Program-made: the position numbers and the translations under genes
In this document: positions 1 through 11,359 of the stretch, one piece after another
How positions within the stretch are numbered: the stretch's first letter is position 1
Layout of the letters: each line of letters opens with the position of its first letter
Notes under the pieces: generated by a model
The model's database searches: none
What the model was told of the DNA's origin: nothing
What the model saw: only the letters and a program-made list of their open reading frames with translations
Source: Phycomyces nitens
Lineage: Eukaryota > Mucoromycota > Mucoromycetes > Mucorales > Phycomycetaceae
NCBI GenBank assembly: GCA_022702545.1
Contig: JAHRBC010000004.1
Location: 558,001-622,000 of the forward strand
Length of the DNA stretch: 64,000 nt
Reading direction: 5' to 3'

Positions 1-3000
1 AAATCACTCCAAACCAGCCTCAAATTTCTGTAGGATCCAACCGGCTGTTCACATTTGATTATGTCTATCCACCCTCAGCAACCCAAGAACAAGTCTATAC
101 CACGTGTGTTATACCACTTTTAAGCAGTTTTGTGAAAGGGTAAGAAATATTCATGGCCTATAAAGTATACGTGTATACAACGTACATATATGCTCTTGAA
201 CACAAAAGTAGGCTTGACTGATATTAATCGCTTTATTATTATTATTATTATTATTATTTTGGCTCTCAGTTACAATGCTACGATTCTTGCTTACGGGTAA
301 ATTTACTCAGCCCCTAGACACAAAATATTTGAGATTGTGTATGGCCCTAAAAAACTAACCATAAAAATAAATAAATTCTCCCACCCATCACATTTTTCAT
401 TCTATAGTCAGACAGGCAGTGGAAAGACCTACAGCATGGGCATTGGAATCGATTCCACCATAAATGAACAACATCGTGGAATTGTCCCTCGCTTTGTCTA
501 TTCACTCTTTGAGCGCGTGGAAAGCATGCGGTCTGTCTACCATTCATGCCAGATATCAGTTTCATTTTTGGAATTACACAATGAGGATCTTGTGGACCTT
601 TTGAGCCCTGTGAAACGCGAGGGTCTCAACTTGTGTATCCGTGAAGATAGTCATGGACAGATATCTTGGACAGGTGTACGAGAAGAGGTTGTGACTACAC
701 CCAAGGAACTTCTTAGGCAAGTTGACAATCCTGACTCGGATTATGTACGTGCCCAGTCAAAACTCACAAATACACTAGCTTCTTAAACATGGGCTCAATG
801 GCTCGAAAAACAGCCAGCACAGATATGAACAGTGTGTCTTCAAGATCCCATGCCATATTCTCTGTTATTCTGAAGCAGACCATAGTTTCCAAAGATGGTC
901 AAAGTACAGACGAGACAGGCGTTAAGAAGCTGGTCTCCAAATTTCATTTTGTCGATTTGGCCGGATCGGAAAGGGCAAGTTCAATTGTATTATATATATA
1001 TATATAACAAGTATAAAAACCTAACCAGCCTTATGTATTCATAGTTGAAGCGCACAAACGCCATAGGAGACCGTGCAAAAGAGGGCATATCTATTAATGC
1101 CGGACTTTCTGCCCTTGGAAATGTCATTTCTGCCCTTGGTGATGTTTCTAGACGGGCATCGCACATCCCCTACCGTGATTCTAAACTCACTCGCTTGCTC
1201 CAAGACAGTTTAGGAGGCAACAGCCAGACCCTGATGTTAGCATGTGCCTCTCCCTCGGAACTTAATACAGCCGAGACTCTTAATACCCTAAAATATGCCA
1301 ACAGGGCTCGAAATATCCGTAACAAGGTTGTAGTAAATCAACAGCTCGAACAAGAGGAAAAGAGTCTCAAGGCCACGGTGGCCAATCTGAAAGAAGAGCT
1401 CAAGGGCACAAACGAGTTTTTGCGCGCCGTCAATGACGAAATGGACGCTTTAAAGGTAGAGAACGATGGTCTACAGGCCACGATTGCGAGATTACAGATA
1501 TCAATGGCGGCTGTAGAAGAGGAAAGAAACAGGTTAAAAGTACAATTGAAGATCCAGACAAAGACAAAGGAGCAGATACAGACCCAAATGCAAGCCCAAA
1601 TACACGCGCAAGTACAGGCACAAATACAAGCGTACACAAAGGCACAAGTACAATCACAGACACAAGCGCAGGTGCAGGCGCAGGCAATAGTAGAAGAACA
1701 ATCGGCAGAAGTGTCAGTAGTAACAGGGGGTTCAAGCCGACTTGTCGAGGCATATCAATTCAGACAGGCCAAGATAAACATATCTAATACTACAGCAGCA
1801 TCAGACGGACCAGACGATACTTTGTCTGTAAATTCCCTTTTAGAACCACCTTCTCCACGACCTTTATCGAGATCCATGTTCAGAAAGAGATTAGACAAAC
1901 CATCGACTCCAATACTTAAATCAATTAGACCCATCAAGCCCACTAGATCGACAAAGATGGTGAAACCTACAAAGATCATCAGACAAGGCTTACGATCCCC
2001 ACGTCCTCCAGCATCTCCCTTGAACCCTTCCAACGAAGTCAACCACACTCCCAAAAGTCTAGGATTGAACAAGGCTTCACAGAGCATTATAAAACCACCA
2101 AGTGTACTATCTACTTCCAGAGTGTGTCGTGAAGATATCGAGCTATTACTTCAGGAATCACAGAATACCCGACGTTCAATCCGTCAAGTCAAAGTAAAGA
2201 TGAGAGAAGATAGTGAATTTTTGAAAGCATTCAAGGTCAAGCCCCCAAAATGTCTGTCTATCATCATTGTACTTACTCTAGTATAATGACACCTAGGCAT
2301 CTGCGACATATTATAGCTTTATGGATGGAAAAAATAGTGGCCAGGAAGATCCCTTGATGGAAATACCGTGGGATATGATGTCTCCCAAATATAGATTTTT
2401 GAACAAAGAGGTAGGCCATGATCTTGGGTATATTTGCATTCTAACTTACTCTCTATCAATACCTTTCTATTCGCACAACAAATAGCGTGTATGCCTAGGA
2501 AATATATTCATGTCACCTTCTAGAAAAGAGACCATTATACTTAAGCTATTGGCAAAATTTCAGGAGAATATCGATATTACTCAAGATATAGTCGATCTGT
2601 TAGAAAAAAGCCAATGTGCCTTGTACGAGCGTGCTCAACCTTCAAGGAAACGTAAGCCATTGGTGCCCAAAGAACCACTCGAGATCAGACTCAATCACCC
2701 TACAGAATATGAGTCACTAATGAGAGAATACAAAAAACTAAAGGAGACATTACAATCGACTCAACTCAAGAACACAAACACCGTTGCACGATGGAAAGAG
2801 GTGTCGGAGCGAGCCGTATGCGATACCAAGCGATTACTACATAAAATACGACAAGAGTCTAAGGAGCTCCAAGATCAGTATGGCGAGTACCAACAGGCTA
2901 TTCGCGACCTTGAGAAAGAACAAGCGGAAATGGATATAGAGCCAATATCAACTGAAGAGACATTGGAAACACAACTTTACAAGACAGCCGCCATATTAAA

Positions 3001-3160
3001 GAAAGCGCTTGTATATTCCGAGAGCAAACGATATGGGAATAAGATGGACCAGGCGTTTAATCACATATCCCCAAAGAACAACGCACGAGGTGCCCATTTT
3101 GATAATGTAAAAATACAACATGGACGTATTCCTCGAAGCAGAGCATTGATTCATCGCTAA
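1..3160 (+). CDS. Kinesin-4-like motor protein, 5'-truncated by the window edge
   Basis: Microtubule motor of the kinesin superfamily, probably kinesin-4 (KIF4/KIF21-like). The gene begins before base 1. Exons read as 1-139, 270-296, 408-716, 779-974, 1045-2235, 2297-2410 and 2486-3160 (stop). Joined, they give the P-loop GQTGSGKT, switch I NSVSSRSH, switch II DLAGSER, then [19 protein letters not shown] and [12 protein letters not shown], which is closest to the kinesin-4 neck region. A coiled coil follows, with a low-complexity Gln/Ala segment (about 1560-1700), then a basic Ser/Pro-rich tail and a second short coiled coil in the last exon. The introns at 717-778 and 975-1044 start with GC (AG|GCAAGT and AGG|GCAAGT). 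Only these donors keep the motor domain in frame, joining ...ELL to SFLNMGS and GSER to LKRTN. The intron at 2236-2296 is less certain, since its donor GTCAAG is weak. The family call is firm; the subfamily is inferred. Confidence 0.9.
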
Positions 3161-3509
3161 TATACTTTGTACAAATAGACAATTCTTAATAATAAATTTA
3201 CATATATATATATATATATCATTATAAATACTTGCTTATTCTTGCCAAAGTATTTATCATTGAAGTACCAAGTTGTTGTATTCTATCTTTCAGAGAAACA
3301 TCTACAGACCTACATCAATAGGAAATATGAATTATAGGCTTCACTACATCAAAACATAACTTTAACTTTTTTATCCTAATTTTCTTACTATTACATAACA
3401 ATAGATTTGTGAAAATATAGAAATATATATAAAAAGGCATATTTATTAAAAAAGCATAGTATTTTTGGGCCACAAAATACCTTGATATCCATTATTAAAT
3501 CTGTCATTG
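3161..3509. other. Intergenic, 3' flank of the kinesin gene
   Basis: AT-rich, with a short (AT)n run near 3203-3218 and possible polyadenylation motifs (AATAAA at about 3191). No gene is supported. Confidence 0.6.
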
Positions 3510-4010
3510 ATATCCAACATCTCTCACATACTTAAAAGGTACTGTCTTCAACTTTTGATAGATTACATTTCCCAGGTTTTTTATATATATATTCTTGAGA
3601 CTGGTACTCTTTTTCTTACCAATCTACCAATATATGACCATACGTTTTCGATTAGCCTAATATTTGGGCTGTTTGGTGACCCCATCATCACTAGCCCCTC
3701 CTGAACCTACCTCCACTTTTCTACAAGCTTTGGCTTGGGGCAAGGAATGTTATACATTGTTTTCTTCACTGAAAACCCCCAAAGATAAAAGAAATTTTGT
3801 TTTCAACAAGTCCTTGCACGCATACATGTCAAATTTGCTCTTGATTGTCTTTAAAGGGTCTACAGTTCCTATTCATACACAACCAAAAGTCGTGATAGGA
3901 CCTCCACAGAACTTTCATTTTGGTTATTATAAATATCTGTGCTTTTTGACCAATCAATATCAAGTTCTTGTGTTTCTATCTTTGCTAAGAACATGAATCT
4001 CGACTTTTCA
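3510..4010 (-). pseudogene. Decayed Tc1/mariner-type transposase, copy 1
   Basis: On the minus strand an interrupted reading reads SPNSPNIRLIENVWSYIG followed by RLVRKRVP. This matches the C-terminal Tc1 signature SPDLNPIENxWSxLKxxVxKR, with the catalytic Glu kept. Further upstream in the transposase direction (higher coordinates) are frames resembling the central domain, with several stops and shifts. The same stretch is about two-thirds similar by eye to 11360-11845. An identical 19-bp block begins at about 3712 here and 11550 there. No intact ORF or terminal repeats were found, so this is an old, immobile remnant. Confidence 0.65.
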
Positions 4011-4351
4011 TTGATAAAATAATATATGATTGTGCATAAAAAAAGTAATCTCCATGGGAATCTACTACATTAGATCCAAAGACTTTTTTTTGTTGATCTC
4101 AAATACTATAGGAGTATTAAAAACAACATCAGCAGAAAAAATAAGAAGAAGAAGAAGAAGAAGAAGGAGAAAAGAGGAATGGATTAGCATGAGTTGATGA
4201 TTAGCTACAGACATAAAGAATCTATTATTATTTTGAGTAGTCGGCACGCCATTTTGATTGAGTGCATGGCAGACACTATAAAGGTTATCTTACCATACAA
4301 GGCAAGTAAAGAGTTGTGCGTATCTCCTAATTTTCTATACTGTGTAACTTA
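4011..4351. other. Intergenic
   Basis: Contains a short GAA/AAG tract at about 4141-4172. Nothing else is supported. Confidence 0.5.
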
Positions 4352-4570
4352 GTGATGTATGGCTCAATTGGTTAAGGCGTTGGCTTTTCAAGACCGCTGT
4401 CCGGGGCTCGACATTTGGTAGCGGAAATTGGAACTCCGGTTGTACACTGGGACAGTACCTGAGATTTCTTGGGATCAGAGTTCAATCCGGAGCCTCGGAT
4501 TGATCTTCTGGTTCCAAGGTCTCAGCTTGGACTTTGGCGGCCGCGAAGATTCCAATCTACTAACATGTTA
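4352..4570 (+). repeat. tRNA-derived SINE-like element
   Basis: A Pol III A-box-like sequence TGGCTCAATTGG lies at 4360-4371. About 33 nt later GGGGCTCGACATTT resembles a B box (4402-4415), and the sequence between them looks like a degenerate tRNA anticodon region. A second B-box-like GAGTTCAATCC is at 4478-4488. The acceptor and anticodon stems do not close, so this is not a working tRNA. The region has clearly higher GC than its surroundings, carries an unrelated roughly 130-nt body after the tRNA-like head, and ends in a T-rich ATTTATTT tail. That is the layout of a tRNA-derived SINE. Only one copy is in the window, so dispersal is not shown. Confidence 0.5.
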
Positions 4571-6131
4571 GTAGAGTACTGTTATTTTATTTATTTATTA
4601 TAGGGTTTTGTTGATTTTATTTTCCAAGTTTTATCTATTGGCAATCAAGACTTTGAAAATATGTTATTGAACCCCCATTTTTTTTAATTGCCCAAGTATT
4701 TATCCAAAGAATATTTATACGGTGTTCACGGTGTCAAATTACTGCTTTGAAAAGACTGATAGCAGTTTTGTAAATTCAAAATGGTACCCTTCTTTTTTAC
4801 AAAAGCCAATCAGTGGTCTTGGTAAACCTAATTAATAGTGAGGTATTTGAATTTGTCGGTATCTTATGTGAAATAGGAATGATGTGAGAGTGTTATGTAT
4901 CACCAAACAGATATTATGTGTGGTATACACATCGTAGCCGAGTAAAACACAGACTCCACAGCCAACATCTGGCTAAGCTTTGCTAATGGCCATGTCAAGT
5001 TAACATTTCAATAGTTACATACCACAAGTACAATTCACAATTCAACAATGATAACTGACCATTACACAATAGACATTACATTACAAGGGAATTATAAAAG
5101 AATATAAACCATCATAATATCATTTCTTTAATAAGCAACACTCTCACAGTATCTACAAGTTCCCTACACCCACTTACCTCACTACTGAATCGACATTCTG
5201 TCATCAACAAACACGCAACATAAAATACTAGAGTATTTTTGGCATTAGCCAATATACAAAGAAAAGGACACATTGACCTTGGAACCACTTGTCACTCTTG
5301 TTTTCTCTAAAAAAAAACTATTTACAATATCTAATTCAATATAGGTTTAGTTGACTCTGTTCGCTCGAATCAAAAAGCGAGGATAAAAAAATATTATATC
5401 AAGGTGTATCCATGCTAGAGACTAGAGAATAAAATAAAGGTTTGAAAAAAGGTTAAAGAGTGTAGATCCAATAGACCATCTTTTCATGAATGTCTTTACT
5501 GGTAAATATATATATTTAATATCCAAATAAAATCAACTAGATAAAGACGACAAAATATTCATTGAAGACACAGGTTTACAGAAATATTGAGTTTGATAAT
5601 TCCCTACAATACTTTGAAAATATATTTGTATTTTCATTTTCCTTTTGACATTACATAGAGTCTCAATATCATAAAGATGTAAAGATGAACTTGGGATATT
5701 GTCAACTACCTATAAAAGAGCCCTAACTTGAATTCAATTGTAAAGATCTAGAATAAGTTTAATAATAATACGCGTCAAAGGCAATCTGACTTACGCCATT
5801 AAATCAGTTGAGAGATGTCTTGACCAAAAAGTGGAAAATTATGAGAGAGAGAGTGAAAACCATAAGATGGGTAGCCAATATTGAATAAATGGCTTGAATT
5901 TATTACATAAACTGCACAAGGTATACTTTATAGATTTTTAGGTAGATTGGTCTTATACATTAATGATAAGATCAATGTACATACATTCCTTTCATTTAGA
6001 CCTTATGATAGATCTTAAAATTGCTTAATATTCTTACAGAAACCATGTATATCCTAATAAGTATAATTATGATTATTTATTTATTTATAAAGTCAAGATT
6101 CTTTTACTCGTTTAAATAATTTTATATAAAA
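4571..6131. other. Long intergenic region without a recognisable gene
   Basis: AT-rich with no ORF of note on either strand. Short imperfect inverted words occur (TGAGAGTGTT near 4884 and AACACTCTCA near 5140), which could be ends of an old small element, but I cannot define boundaries. Confidence 0.5.
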
Positions 6132-8034
6132 TTAAGTAGTTTTTACGCGCGTAGTCAATTGAAAGTATCTACTGGCAATAATTAAAGCACAAATTCCATA
6201 GCCAATTATAGAGCATATTATACATGTAAAATGAACAAAACTGTTAGCATGTCCACCAGGTACACTGACATTCATACCTAAATAAAGATGTATAATTTAG
6301 TGCTTCAACATCTACATATTGTTTTTTGATATTACCCCATAGGCCAACAGCAATATTTACTGGAACAAAGACTGTAGCTATGATGGTAAGCCGGCCCACA
6401 ACCTCGTTTGTTGAGTTTGCTGCCTTTGTCAAATTATTAGACACATGAGCTAGATAATTGGAATGAGATCTGGCTAGGACAGCTTCGTGGTGGATCAGAC
6501 CATTCAACATTGACAGGATATGATCTTTAGTTCAATAATAAAAGGAGATAGGAGTTAGTATTCTGTTTTAAAAACATCCAGTATTCAAAATATACCTTGG
6601 ACATCGCCCAAATAAAGAGGAACATCTGGGACTACCAGACGCTCTTCCGAGTTTGTTGGAAGAGATGGTGGACAGTTTAAGCCAAAGAGCCCTGATGTCT
6701 GCTGCTGTTGATGTCCTTGCCAGACTGCCATACCCTTGCTGTTCCAAAACGTGGATGAATCTGAAGAAGAAGTTGATGAAAATGATCCATAGCGTGACCC
6801 GTGGTTGACTGTGCGTCTTTTTGAATCATTTAGTCGCTTTGTTAAGGTTCGAACAATATCTTCTTTGATTTCCACCAGTCTTTGTATATTTGCTATTTCT
6901 TTGCGACAGAGACCGATTCTCGAGAGAATGCTAAATGAATGCTCTCCACGAAAATGAAGAACATCCTCTTCAATCTCGTTCACTCTTGTCTCGGTTTGGT
7001 GAACAATAGGCACAAGGCTGTCTACAATCTCGTTGAGTATAGCATAGTTTATCCAATCCGAGGTTATCACAATATAGTCTTTCAAGCGCTCTATCCGCCG
7101 ACAAACAGGAATGAGTTGAGGCGCATCTCCATAATGGATCTAAGGAGAAATTATGGTTCAAGAGTAAGAGACCCTTGATGATATGACATCATGACTTAGA
7201 CAGGAACAAAAGACTTACGGTTAGGAGAAACTTCTTGTATAAAAGACAGTATATATTTGTAGATCTAGACCTGTCGTCTTCTTGTTTTAACGTTCGATAA
7301 CAAGAAAACATATAATTCTTGTAAATGTCGCATTTTACTCGGACTTCATTGGCCGTGATTACTTGAGCCGTTATACTATGAATTCCAAAGATCTTTTTTT
7401 TTTTTGAAAAATGCATATAAGTACATATATTATCATTGGGTTTAAACATTACCCTTGTAATATCTTTAAACTCTTTGGGTGATGGACTGTTGATGTTGAT
7501 CCAATAGTTTTCTTTTGTAAGCAAGTCGTTCAGTGCATTAGGGCTTCCGGCCAGTTCTAAAAGATTCCTTCCAGGGATACATCCAACATCAGAATGATAG
7601 TATGTATATCTCTCATTATATTCATCGTCAGGTAGTGTCTATATAATATGTTGATTAATTCAAAGGCTTGATAGGAGGACCAATTAATGAGATATCGACG
7701 CTCGAACCTCTTTAGGATCTCCATAAAGACTCGGGCGCTTCTCTGTTAAAGAATTTGGGCTCGAGTTCTTGGATACTTCAATTGATGCTGGTTTTGATCC
7801 TTTTGATCCCTTGCTTGGTTTTTCTTATGCAATTATGCATGCGTGAGATTTGGGAGATACTTTAGATATGTATCCTTTTGGGTGTATACCTTTCATCAGG
7901 CCCGTGATGTACTAAGGATTTCGATTATCAGTATTAATAACATCAACTGTTTTACAGCAAGTCTTTTTTAATAATAATAATCTTACACTCTCCATCTCAA
8001 ATAATATTCTGCTTTTGTATCCCAAGGAAGACAT
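6132..8034 (-). CDS. CorA-type Mg2+ transporter, 474 aa, 8 exons
   Basis: Membrane magnesium channel of the CorA/ALR/MNR2 superfamily. Exons in coding order: 8034-7987, 7911-7890 (22-nt microexon), 7823-7708, 7638-7453, 7392-7219, 7139-6596, 6524-6336, 6277-6132; together 1425 nt. The soluble N-terminal part shows the family's YWINI..., ITRIFGIHSIT and IHYGDAPQLIP...RRIERLKDYI segments and a long helical stretch. The first membrane helix, TIIATVFVPVNIAVGLWG, ends in the signature GMN (about residues 427-429), followed by VSVPGG and a second membrane helix (FTCIICSIIGYGICALIIA). The intron at 6278-6335 splits the GMN codons: unspliced DNA reads GLWGNIK and would look like a mutant. The start at 8034 is the first in-frame ATG. 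An open frame continues upstream to a stop with no earlier ATG, so a further 5' exon is possible. Confidence 0.88.
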
Positions 8035-8440
8035 TGATATCTTTTTCTGTACGGATGCTACTTGCTTTGGATAAGCTGGTGTATAAAGTATGTGAGCTAC
8101 TGTAAACCATGGCCACAGGAATTAATTAAATTACATTATGTTCAATATTCTTGCTAAATGTCGATCCCAGATCGGTATTATTTGAGCATTAATGAAAGGA
8201 AAAAGAGCTGCAAAGGAGAAGATGGAGGTGAAGACAGCCATTTATGGATAAACGCAAACAATAAAACCCCTTTATAATTTTTTAGACGAATAGTGTTTAA
8301 TAGGGTTTCTTGACTACAGAAAAGTAAAGTTCTAATGAAAGGCATAAATAAGCTCAACAGCACTTTTTTTTTTAGAAAAAATTCTCTTTATTAAACAATT
8401 AATAGTTTCCAAAAGGCCAATACTTTTGTTTAGACACCAT
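8035..8440. other. Intergenic between corA and the CDGSH gene
   Basis: Would hold the corA promoter (minus strand) and the 3' end of the CDGSH gene. A poly(T) run near 8364-8373 and AATTAATTAAATT motifs are visible. No gene is supported. Confidence 0.5.
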
Positions 8441-9380
8441 TTAGTGCTTGGAGAAAGTGTTGAGATACTTGCTGGCAATTCCAACAACAACCAGTGCAGT
8501 CGAAAGTACAGCGACTACGTTGGCAATAGTCTGCTTACGTTCAGCAGACTTGAGTTCATTCTAAAAAGATAAACACAGAGAGAAAATCGCGCATTATATA
8601 TAGTTAGTTGCATACTCCAGAAGCTGTCATGTATAAGAATATTACCTTGAGCTTCAACTGCTCGCTCAAGGCGGCTTCATTCTCCTGCTTAAGAGAGCCA
8701 TTGGCCTTCAACAGGAACTCGTTGTACTTGCGGATACCTTCTTCCTTGCGATGAACGCCATCACAGAAACCTAAGATGCCAAATATAAGTAGGTTTCCCG
8801 TCTTCTGCGTCATTAAGCAGGTGGAGGTAGTTGAGATGTGAATATCATACCAAGTTCGTTGTGGGTATATTTACATCCACAGAGGAAATATGTCTTGGAC
8901 TCATCGACTACAATCTTTTTGGGCTTGATTCCAGTACCCTTGTGCTAGGTAACATAATATATATACATATATATGTTATCACCCATTGTTTATCAGAGCA
9001 CACTACACACAAATATGCCTGTACTTACACTTCCATCACAAAAAGGCTGGGTCTTGGATTCACCACAGGCACACCTAAGAAAGTGAGTTTAACCAAAAGG
9101 TTGATTAGCCCATTTTATTCGCGCACTATTTGTTTATCAAGTCGCTTTGGTGTTTTGATTCATGTTATTGATATTTTTATTGCCCCTTGGGATAATATCG
9201 GTTTATTCAATGATTGTATATATCTCTTACCAGTAGTATGTCTATTTATATGGCATGATGATCAATACTCGCTTTGTGCTTTTAGTTTTATAGATAACGC
9301 ACCTTTCCGGCCTCCAGGTCAACCTTGTAAGGCTTAGGCTGGACAAATGTGGGCTGGGGGGTTTCTTCGGATGTAGACAT
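8441..9380 (-). CDS. Tandem CDGSH iron-sulfur protein with C-terminal membrane anchor, 157 aa
   Basis: CISD/NEET-family 2Fe-2S protein. Exons in coding order: 9380-9303, 9241-9231 (11-nt microexon), 9074-9029, 8944-8851, 8770-8646, 8560-8441; total 474 nt. The first motif is WCACGESKTQPFCDGSH, with ligands Cys31, Cys33, Cys42 and His46. The microexon supplies the codons just before it (TYYW). The second is CGCKYTHNELGFCDGVH, with ligands Cys67, Cys69, Cys79 and His83; it is one residue longer between the second and third Cys than the usual spacing, and LG replaces the usual Pro. Two motifs per chain resemble mitochondrial CISD3. Here they are followed by a charged helical segment and a C-terminal hydrophobic helix (TIANVVAVLSTALVVVGIA) with a short basic tail, which suggests a tail-anchored membrane protein facing the cytosol. 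CISD1/2 have one motif and an N-terminal anchor, so this arrangement differs from the best-known members. Confidence 0.88.
9231..9241 (-). other. 11-nt microexon of the CDGSH gene
   Basis: Minus-strand reading AAATAG|ACATACTACTG|GTAAGAG. Exon 1 ends in phase 0, and exon 3 (from 9074) opens in a phase that needs two preceding bases. Only an insert such as this 11-mer restores the frame, giving K-T-Y-Y-W-C-A-C-G. Both flanking splice sites are strong. Confidence 0.82.
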
Positions 9381-9829
9381 GATGAAAATGAGCTATCTCT
9401 TGAGGTTCTGGGAGGAGAAATGGCTGTTGAAAATAATGTAAGAGGTTTCAACAAACAATTCTAAACAAGAAGAAGAAAGATCTTGACAATATTTCATCTT
9501 TGATGGTATCATCTAGTTGTGCCTTGTTTCACGAGACGCCGCCCAAATAAATACCAGTGCAAAAACAGATTTCTTCTTACCTTTTAAATTACACAAGCTT
9601 ATTCAATACTCGGGATATCGACTGTGATAGAGTTGGCCATTTTGCAATATATAATGTTTATAAAGATTGGTGACCATATTGCTCGAGTCATTGAATAGCA
9701 ATGTTACTATATAGATATATATATATATATATTGCTTCTGTCTTTTGTATGTGCTTTTGCGCCTATGAAATCAATTTTTATATATATATTTTGCTTATGG
9801 TCCTCCGACAAAAATGGAAAAAATAACAT
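9381..9829. other. Intergenic, upstream of the CDGSH gene
   Basis: Presumed 5' region of the minus-strand CDGSH gene. Contains an (AT)n run at about 9715-9731. A donor-like minus-strand GTAAGAAG near 9575 could mark a 5' UTR intron, not proven. Confidence 0.45.
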
Positions 9830-10570
9830 AAAAAAGCTGACTATTGAGTTTCAAGATAAAAGTTTTGCCAGGTTTGTCAAAAATAAAGTATACAGACTCC
9901 TTCCCATGGCAACAATGGCAACAGTCAATCGACACAGTAAAGACAGTCACACAATTAGGCATTGATCCATGATAGGTTTTGGCTGTCAATCACTTCTTTT
10001 TAAAAAAAATCATCTTATTGTTTGGAAGCAGACTTTGTCAAATGAAAAGTCATTAAATCAAAGGCAATTAAGAGTATACTTTGAATCAATAATTAAATTT
10101 AATATATATTTTATAAATCTTGCTAACCAGAGTTTAATACAACATAAACAAACTGGCCAGATCTTTGTTTTTTTTTCACATTATAAGGGTAACAAGCATG
10201 AATTACTTGCTCATATCTCTTTTTTGATTTGGCTTCTGCCTATCGAAAAAGTAAATGAAGCATACCTATATTTCGTGTTGACTCCAAGTATTATTGTTAA
10301 TTCATATGACCTATGGATTGCTTTACGCTGTGTGAGTTTAACAGTATTTTAAATCAACGACATTGATGCCCCATATATTAATTGGAATGCAATACAATGT
10401 CGATCAAGAATTCATGCTTATACTGATCAAGCATTTGTCGAACGCTTACTCGCTATATAAAGTTCTGCCCGTTGTTCTGGCTGTCACGATCAAATCCTTT
10501 GTCGTTTCTTTTGAGAAAAAGATTATCATCAGTCCAAACGAGTGTTTACTTGAAGCAAGCAGTGAATTTT
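9830..10570. repeat. Unclassified dispersed repeat, copy A
   Basis: Shares ordered blocks with 60900-61700 in the same orientation: AATCGACACAG...GTCACA near 9936 and 60932, TTGG(C/T)TGTCAATCACTT near 9980 and 60978, AAGTAAATGAAGCA near 10249 and 61300, the (C/T)GTGTTGACT words, and a TTTACG(C/T)TGT...AGTTTAAC(A/G)GTAT block near 10322 and 61387. Order is conserved with small indels, so the two are homologous. Frames are broken by many stops and I recognise no protein family. Confidence 0.6.
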
Positions 10571-11359
10571 GGGGAAAATAATGTTTGTTCCTGATCCTCA
10601 AGATTATGTCTGATCACTTTGTTAATACAAGCAGTAGATCCCGTAGCTGCCTTGTGATTTTTTCTGACTCGACACGAGATCTCTAAACTACTTGAGTGCC
10701 ACAGAACAAATCCAATATTTATGACACACTGTCTTTTATTGTAAAGCGGGTTTCATCTCAACATGATAAAGATAAAATCAAACAAGACGCCTTATGGCAA
10801 TTGAATCAAGCCAAACAGATTTTACGAGAGATATTTAAAGAGATTGAATTCCAAGGGGACTATATCAATAATAAAACTAAAAAAAAATGCGAAAAAATTG
10901 CAATAAGATGAAAAAGAGAACAAAGATAGAAGTTTAACAAACAAATACATCAATGAAGACGGATAGTTTGTTGAGAATTTGAACAAGCCTTGGAAAAGGA
11001 AAGATTGCAAGTATATCTTTAATCAAGGCAAGAAAAGCGGTCTCTTTCACTAATACAAAGAAAACAAAAACAAAATGTTATATTTGACTTTCTTGTTTGT
11101 TGCAACTTCAGTGTGATGACCTAAAGTAATTTTAATTATAAACAGATCTTGACTAAAGACTTGTATCATGGTCGAGAACAATATTTAGTCTCTGTCAAAT
11201 TAAGAATAGAACTTCTTTAACTTTCGTTCTAGTTTTCTTGCTTCTGCATAGTAACATATTTGTAGAAACTTTAAAAGGATATTGACTTGAAAAAGGTAAT
11301 GTTTTGTTGTATCCCTACACATCTTCACCTATGTTATGTAATTTAGCATAAATATGGAA
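10571..11359. other. Repeat-island spacer with one weak ORF
   Basis: A 71-codon plus-strand ORF at 10696-10911 encodes a Lys/Gln-rich helical peptide without a known motif. It lies between repeat remnants and may be a fragment of the neighbouring repeat. Not called as a gene. Confidence 0.4.

Noticed and set aside
4352..4570. Functional tRNA gene with a long extra arm or intron
   Set aside because: The acceptor and anticodon stems do not pair and the B boxes are degenerate; a tRNA-derived repeat fits better.
6244..6510. CorA homolog that lost the GMN motif
   Set aside because: The apparent loss is an unspliced intron; GMN is restored across the 6278-6335 junction.
10696..10911. 71-codon Lys/Gln-rich ORF
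   Set aside because: Isolated in a repeat island, with no motif, homolog recognition or neighbouring exons.
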